Position numbers and translations under genes: made by a program. The notes under the pieces are model-generated. The model did no database searches, had not been told where the DNA came from, and saw only the letters and a program-made list of their open reading frames with translations. From Porogramme epimiltina (lineage: Eukaryota; Basidiomycota; Agaricomycetes; Polyporales; Polyporaceae), in NCBI GenBank assembly GCA_900155495.1, contig FTLJ01000181.1, positions 112,787 through 176,786 on the forward strand: 64,000 bases of DNA, in the 5' to 3' direction. This document shows positions 58,348 to 64,000 of this stretch, one piece after another (the stretch's first letter is position 1; each line of letters opens with the position of its first letter).

Positions 58348-60031
58348 ATGAAAGCCATACGCTACTATGGACCGGGGGACATGCGGCTTGACGATATCCC
58401 AGAACCCAATCCTGGCCCGAATCAAGTCAAAGTTAAGGTGAGTCCGCGTTAGGTTCGAATCTCCATAGCATCGCTAACCCTGGGAGCGTGCAGGTGGCCT
58501 GGTGGGTTATCACCGTACAGATTGTCTGAGTCGGCTGATTGACGAGGCAGTTGAGCAGGAATGGTTGTAAGTCACGAGCGATCAACCTTGACGACCTATG
58601 CTGACACAGTATGGCATAGTATGTGGCTCAGATCTGCATTTATGGTATGAGCCCATAACTGGGGTCTCTCCTTCAGTGACCCAACCCCATCCGGATACCG
58701 GAGAGACGCTTCCGGTGACCATGGGACACGAGTGAGTCATTCTAGATCTTGATTCTGTGCTCGTTTTCCCTATCTGAACAATCAACAACGTAGGTTCTCC
58801 GGCATCATCGTGGAACTTGGGACAGGTGTAGACTCTTCTCGGGTTGTAGTTGGGCAAGATGTAACTATGTGAGTAACCATGCAGATCAACCCAGGTGCTG
58901 ACGCAGGAGTTAATCGAAGTTCCAAGTGAACCAATGTTAACGTGCATGCTGCCTTCCTGCCCGGATTGCGCATCAGCGAGTACTAGGAACTTGTGCACCA
59001 AAAGAGCTTTCATGGTGTATTTTGGGCCGTGAAACATGCTAACCATAAGTGCTGATCTAGGGTCTGTCAGGGGGAGGAGGAGGCCTCTCTGAGTATGTGG
59101 CGGTCGACCAACACCTTGTTCATCCCCTCCCTCATGGCACATCCCGTAGGCAATCTACTCATCGTCCGGCGAGCGTCCTGTCTTATTGCCATCTGTAGTG
59201 GAAATTGGAGCCATGATGGAACCCCTCGCCGTGTCTTGGCGCGCCGTTAAGCGAGCTAATGTAAAGCCCGGAGGGAGTGTCTTGGTTCTCGGCGCAGGTC
59301 CAGTAGGTGTTGTCGGTTCCCTCATAAGCGGGAGCTAAAGGTCAAAGTAGATAGCGCTCATGATACTAGCAGTACTCAGGTGAGTTTTCTCTGCAACTCG
59401 CTTGGGCCAAGTTTCTGACAGAGACGTAGGGCTAAAGGCATCGCGCCGAACTGGGTGGGTCTCACGGGACGATCTACGAAACGCTGCGAGCTCGGCAGGC
59501 AGTACGGTGCAGTCGTCCTTGACGTCAGGGACCCCGCGGTTGATGTCGTTAACGCTACCCTGGAGTCCAACGCTCGCGGCGTAGACGTCGTCTTCGACTG
59601 CGTAGGAAGCCAGGTGTCGTGGGACCAGTCTTTAGCGACCGTCAAGCGGGGCGGCACTATCGTGAATTTAGCCGCGTGGAGGGAAAAGCCGGTCGTTGAT
59701 ATGAGCAAGTTGGTGCTTAGAGAAGTGAACATCATCAGTAGGTTTCAGCGCTCGTTGGGACGGGGTGATGTTGACCATAATTTGGACGTCATCTAGGTAG
59801 TGTGGTGTATGCAGGTGATCACCATGAACTCCTGCAGGCGGTTGGACAAGGCTCCTTCGTGGGGCTGGAGAACCTCATTACCCGGAAGATCGGGTTGGAG
59901 GACCTCGTAGACAAAGGTATCAAGGGGCTTATTTATGAAATGGATGAGATGGGTACAGCCTTTGGTCTTGTGTCATAGTGAATTCAAAAGTGCTGACAAC
60001 CCATACAGTGAAAATCCTAGTACATCCCTGA
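58348..60031 (+). CDS. zinc-dependent alcohol/butanediol dehydrogenase 1
   Basis: Medium-chain dehydrogenase, NAD(P)-dependent, 361 residues. Exons: 58348-58437, 58494-58501, 58559-58566, 58620-58731, 58794-58868, 58927-59014, 59061-59145, 59199-59302, 59351-59379, 59430-59737, 59797-59952, 60009-60031. Motifs: RYYGPGDMRLDD start, catalytic-zinc segment WNGLCGSDLHLW, MGHEFSG, structural-zinc cysteines in CMLPSCPDCASAS...NLC, GGGLSEYV, the LGAGP nucleotide-binding turn, and a VKILVHP end. This pattern is closest to (R,R)-butanediol dehydrogenase-like enzymes. Exons 2 and 3 are only 8 nt each; together they encode the bridge into the zinc motif. Reading through any of these introns gives stops. 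The tandem copy follows 0.4 kb downstream. Confidence 0.85.
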
Positions 60032-60376
60032 ATTTATTGCACCTTGTATCTCCTATACATAGACATGCTCTACATGAACCCGTATAGGAGTACTTTGATC
60101 TGGCCCTAAACCATCGGTGGACTGGGCAGCCGTTACGTGGTTTTGAAGTGCCCATACCGTATATGGTTGTCATTGCGTGCGGCGCTCCGCTCCTGCAGGC
60201 GGTGGTGGCGTGGGGCCGTGCGTCGAGTGCTCCACTCACAGCGAGGATGCGGCATCTCATAGCTGCCGTAAGCCTATCGTACATGTGCGTCTTGCCCCAG
60301 TTCGGTTCCGCTCTCTTGGACCTCACTGTCTCTTGTCGTGTACAGGACGCCCCCTTTGAACAATCCAAGCTCTCTC

Positions 60377-60384
60377 TATATAAA
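60377..60384 (+). promoter_or_regulatory. TATA box of ADH 2
   Basis: TATATAAA, about 60 bases before the start codon at 60445. Confidence 0.55.
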
Positions 60385-60444
60385 CGCATCCCCATGTCCA
60401 CCCACACTCCCCCCCTAGTTCACTCTATAAGGCAGCAGTCGACC

Positions 60445-62143
60445 ATGAGAGCCATTCGCTATTATGGACCGGGAGACTTGCGACTCGAGGATGTTCCTGA
60501 ACCAGTCCCTGGGCCCGGACAGATCAAAGTGAAGGTGAGTCCAAGTCCCAAGGCTGGAATACTGGTGAATAACCTAACCTTCTCCATGCGCAGATCGCGT
60601 GGTGAGTGACGACTTGCGGTGCAGTGGCATGTTGAACGGAGCACATTGATCGAGAGAATCACCGTAGGAACGGCAGTACGTCACGACATACATCTCCCAA
60701 TAGTTCACGCTGATGGCATACAAACCCAGTTTGCGGCTCGGACTTGCACTGTTGGTTCGACTACTTGCCGGGTGTCACTCCCTCAGCCACTGAACCTCAC
60801 CCATTGACTGGGGAAATACTCCCAGTCACCTTGGGGCACGAGTAGGTGTCTTTATCTCTTAGTAGTCACAGAGTATAGCTCCACGATCCATGGCACAGGT
60901 TTTCCGGGACCATCGTGGAACTCGGTCCAGATGTCGACCTATCTCGGTTTGCTGTTGGGCAGGGTGTAGTTGTGTGAGTGATCCGTCCAGTTCAGGGCCC
61001 TGACACCAATGCTAACTGACCTTACTAGTGAGCCAATGCTGACGTGCATGCTCCCCTCTTGCAAAGAATGTGCATCAGCGAGCACTAGAAATTTATGCAC
61101 CAAAATCGCGTACATGGTGTGTTCCTTGTTTGCTATATGTCACTCGAATTACTGACATCGGCATTGATCTAGGGCATATCGGGGTGTGGAGGCGGACTCT
61201 CCGAGTATGTCGCAGCCAACCAGCATATCGTCTACCCCCTTCCCCAGGGCACGTCTCGTAAGTGTTCGTTTCTCAGGTATACCCAGCACCTTTTCAATGG
61301 TGGTTACAGTGGAGGTCGGAGCTATGGTCGAGCCCCTCGCAGTTGCTTGGCGCGCCGTCAAGCGATCTAACGTCAAGTCTGGAGACAGCGTCTTGATCCT
61401 AGGTGCAGGACCCGTAAGCGTCTTTAATTCACCTATCCTTCGAAAGCTCAGGTTCAATGCAGATAGCACTTTTGATCCTTGCGGTTCTGAAGTAAGCCTC
61501 ACCAACACACTGGACGATACGAGTTCTCACCAAATCCCAGAGCCAAGGGAATCGACACCAGTTGGACTGGCTTGACAGGACGATCTTCAAAGCGATGCGA
61601 GCTCGGAAGGCACTTCGGTGCCACCGTCCTCGACACTAGGGACTCCCAACTCGATGTCGCCGCAACTACATTGGAAGCCAGTAGCTGTGGCGTCAACGTC
61701 ATCTTTGATTGCGTCGGCGACCAGGCGTCTTTTGATCTATCTTTGGCGGTTGCCAGGCGCGGCGGCACCATTATGAACATTGCGCTATGGAAAGAGAAAC
61801 CGGCCGTCGATATGAGCACGTTGATGCTCAAGGAAGTCAACATCATTAGTACGTTTTCCCGTTCGTTTCTGGCTGTAGGCACTTACCGTGACTCCCTTAT
61901 TCTAGGCAGTATAGCATATGCGGGAGATCATCCTGAGCTTCTCGAGGCTATGGGCCAAGGACGGTTTGCGGGGTCCAATCTGGAGGATCTCGTTACTCGA
62001 AAGATCGCATTAGAGGATTTGGTGGAGAAGGGGATCAAGGGGCTGATTCACGAGAAGCAAGACATGGGTACGTGTACTTCATTTTAACTAATTGTTGACT
62101 GACTCTTATCCCTTCTACAGTGAAAATCCTTGTACATCCCTAA
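60445..62143 (+). CDS. zinc-dependent alcohol/butanediol dehydrogenase 2
   Basis: Tandem paralog of ADH 1, 363 residues. Exons: 60445-60534, 60594-60601, 60668-60675, 60730-60841, 60899-60973, 61029-61116, 61173-61257, 61310-61413, 61463-61491, 61541-61848, 61906-62067, 62121-62143. Eleven of the twelve exons have exactly the same length as in ADH 1. Zinc motif WNGICGSDLHCW, LGHEFSG, CMLPSCKECASAS, LGAGP then IALLILAVLK, and the VKILVHP end are present. The two 8-nt exons (ATCGCGTG and GAACGGCA) have canonical gt donors and ag acceptors. Intervening sequence has diverged strongly while coding has not, which points to two maintained genes. A clear TATA box here but not in ADH 1 suggests different regulation. 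Confidence 0.87.
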
Positions 62144-62825
62144 ATACATTGCTCTCTACACTCCCTGCGCTCCTTATATAGAAGTCACTCCCATTGGGCG
62201 AATCCGTGTCAACGTCATATCGCTCATAAATGCTTTTAATTGACACCCGCCTGAAGTGCAAGCAAGTCTTTCCGACTCTTATAAACCTGGAAATGTGTGA
62301 GTCTTGCCTTTGGATCTATTCTTCCGACCATGGCTCACAAAATGTGCTGCAAGACTGAACTAGTGCGCGCACGATTATGAGCTGTGCGTTCACGCCCGCC
62401 AGAATACTGAATTTGTCTTCTCTCTCCCGAACTCCTTTTCGCACTACGAGCTCTTTCCCCCACTACGGCGGATACTCGGTTTGAGACAACAACCTAGCAT
62501 GCTGATCCGAAGTTTCCCTCTCACACTCGACCCTCTTAGCAACCGGCACGTTCAACCCCCGTTGATGGCTCGTCCACACAGTACGAGGGCGGGATTCACA
62601 GCGCATAAACGGAAGAGCTCGCTAACACAAGGCCACTGAGCTCGTGCCCTTGGTCACCCGATGTACAGCCACAGCGCAAACTCTTCCCGCCGTCGGCCCG
62701 TCGGCTTAATTAACGGTCCCGTCCCGCCCCCTGCCCTCCGACTAGGTCACCAGCCCGGCAGTCATGACCATGAGTCCCATTGTGTCATGGGGACCCCACG
62801 CGGGCATGCGGGTGGACGCCTGACC
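62144..62825. other. gene-free stretch
   Basis: 3' flank of ADH 2 and upstream of the GH43 gene. Nothing else recognised. Confidence 0.5.
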
Positions 62826-62833
62826 TATAAAAA
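62826..62833 (+). promoter_or_regulatory. TATA box of GH43 gene
   Basis: TATAAAAA, about 45 bases before the start codon. Confidence 0.55.
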
Positions 62834-62875
62834 GCAGCGAACTTACCCTTTCTTGCCAGAGCAGCACCAGTGACG

Positions 62876-64000
62876 ATGCAGCCCCTCGTACTTTCTGCTT
62901 TCCTCCTTACCATCCTGGCGTTCGGAATAGGAGGCCTCGCAGCCTTCCCCGACCCGTTGCCGCTGTCGGGTTCTGCATTTGTTCACGACCCAAGCCTCGT
63001 TCAGCGCGTGAGCGACGGGAAGTATTACCTGTTCTCGACGCACAACAGGGGCGGTATCCTCACCGCCACGAACCTCGCCGGGTATGTTACCTGTATTCAT
63101 CTACCGAATGACTAGGGCCTCATTGACCTCTTTGCAGGCCGTGGACCTCCGTCGGCTCTATCCTCGCCCAAGATTCCGTGATCAACCTTCGTGAGCGCTC
63201 CTAACCAACCCACTCTCCAACCCCACTGACTAGGCTCCACTTCATCACAGCTGGCCGCGACGACATCTGGGCTCCAGACGTGTCCTTCCACAACGGGGTG
63301 TACTACGCCTACTACGCCGTATCGACGTTCGGCTCGCAGAACTCGGCCATCGGGCTCGCGACCTCCTCCAGCATGGACCCCGGCACTTGGACCGACCACG
63401 GCCAGGTCTTCGCCTCCGCTACGGGGGCCGCGTACAACGCGATCGACCCGAACCTGGTGATCGACGAGAGCGGCAAACCAGTGCTCACGTTCGGTGCGTT
63501 CTACGAGACCTGCCTTCGGGAAGCCCAGAGCTAACATTGCCGTCTCCCTAGGCTCTTTCTGGGTGAGCAAGCTCAACCCTTGTCGATGACGTCTTTTCTG
63601 AATGTTCGCCGCGTAGAGCGACCTGTACCAAATCGGCCTCCAAAGCAACTTCCAAAGCACCTCCGGTTCGCCGGCGCAAGTCTCTTTCAACTCCACGTCC
63701 CCTCAACCTGAAGAAGGGTCGTTCATATGGAAGCACGGGAGCTTCTATTACCTCTTCTTCAGCAGCGGTAAGCATCGAGTTCCCGAGGTCCTTCCATCCC
63801 TACTCACGAAACCCCGATCCAATCTACAGGTCTATGCTGCGGCTTCAGCGCCTCGAGCCTCCCTCCCGCCGGCAACGAATACAAGGTGCGCCCCGCCCCA
63901 CCCTCCCCGCGCGCCCCCCGCCCGCTGACGCCCACCACGCGCAGGTCTTCGTCGGCCGGTCTGCGTCCGCGCACGGGCCGTTCCTCGACAAGAACGGGCG
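62876..64000 (+). CDS. secreted GH43 endo-1,5-alpha-L-arabinanase, 3' end cut by window
   Basis: Cleaves the arabinan side chains of pectin outside the cell. Exons: 62876-63081, 63138-63190, 63251-63493, 63552-63562, 63617-63767, 63830-63885, 63945 to the window end. Signal peptide [20 protein letters not shown]. The three acidic residues of the five-bladed propeller are visible: catalytic base Asp in FVHDPSLV, Asp in NAIDPNLV, and the acid Glu in [24 protein letters not shown] and [13 protein letters not shown] are typical of endo-arabinanases. Exon 4 is only 11 nt and encodes most of GSFW. The gene runs off the end after [15 protein letters not shown]. An ATG-like GTG at 62870 is not used. 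Confidence 0.9.

Noticed and set aside
1..64000. CRISPR arrays, bacterial operons, biosynthetic cluster
   Set aside because: No regularly spaced repeats were seen; genes are intron-rich eukaryotic and functionally unrelated, so no cluster is claimed.

Overview
The window is nuclear DNA of a filamentous basidiomycete, most likely a wood-decay Agaricomycete. The signs are dense genes cut by many 40-70 nt GT-AG introns, a GC-rich coding background, four DUF6533 membrane-protein genes, two DUF7025-AAA ATPases, proline-rich BTB proteins and secreted carbohydrate and lipid hydrolases. I rebuilt genes by joining ORF pieces at splice sites that keep frame and match family motifs. No expression data or database search was used.

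Layout. 0.25-4.1 kb: a BAHD-type acyltransferase, a MYND zinc-finger protein and an intron-containing tRNA-Arg. 5.5-8.3 kb: a 13-exon Ca2+/calmodulin-dependent protein kinase (cmk1) with a possible N-myristoylated extension. 8.3-18.1 kb: an AT-richer accessory stretch with two related DUF6533 genes (A, B) set among decayed copies of the cmk1 3' end, the acyltransferase and an asparaginase. 18.15-21.38 kb: a 3.2-kb element with 17-bp terminal inverted repeats that carries a broken cyclin fragment. 21.5-25.7 kb: an AAA ATPase and a damaged asparaginase gene. 27.0-35.9 kb: DUF6533 genes C and D flanking a secreted lysophospholipase. 36.6-43.1 kb: a TB2/DP1/HVA22 ER-shaping protein, a secreted endonuclease/exonuclease/phosphatase-fold protein and a large proline-rich coiled-coil protein. 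44.3-49.5 kb: second copies of the MYND and AAA genes, side by side. 49.8-57.9 kb: two BTB proteins flanking the divergent pair rpb9 (RNA polymerase II subunit) and smp3 (GPI mannosyltransferase 4). 58.3-62.1 kb: two tandem zinc alcohol dehydrogenases. The window ends inside a GH43 endo-arabinanase.

Themes. Local duplication dominates: DUF6533 x4, MYND x2, AAA x2, BTB x2, ADH x2, plus broken copies of three other genes. The most unusual signal is splicing architecture. All four DUF6533 genes need a 2-nt exon between two normal introns at the same place, genes C and D need a second 2-nt exon, and both ADH genes have two consecutive 8-nt exons. Exon lengths around these microexons are identical or nearly so among paralogs, which makes chance unlikely. 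No multi-gene metabolic pathway or defence operon is evident.
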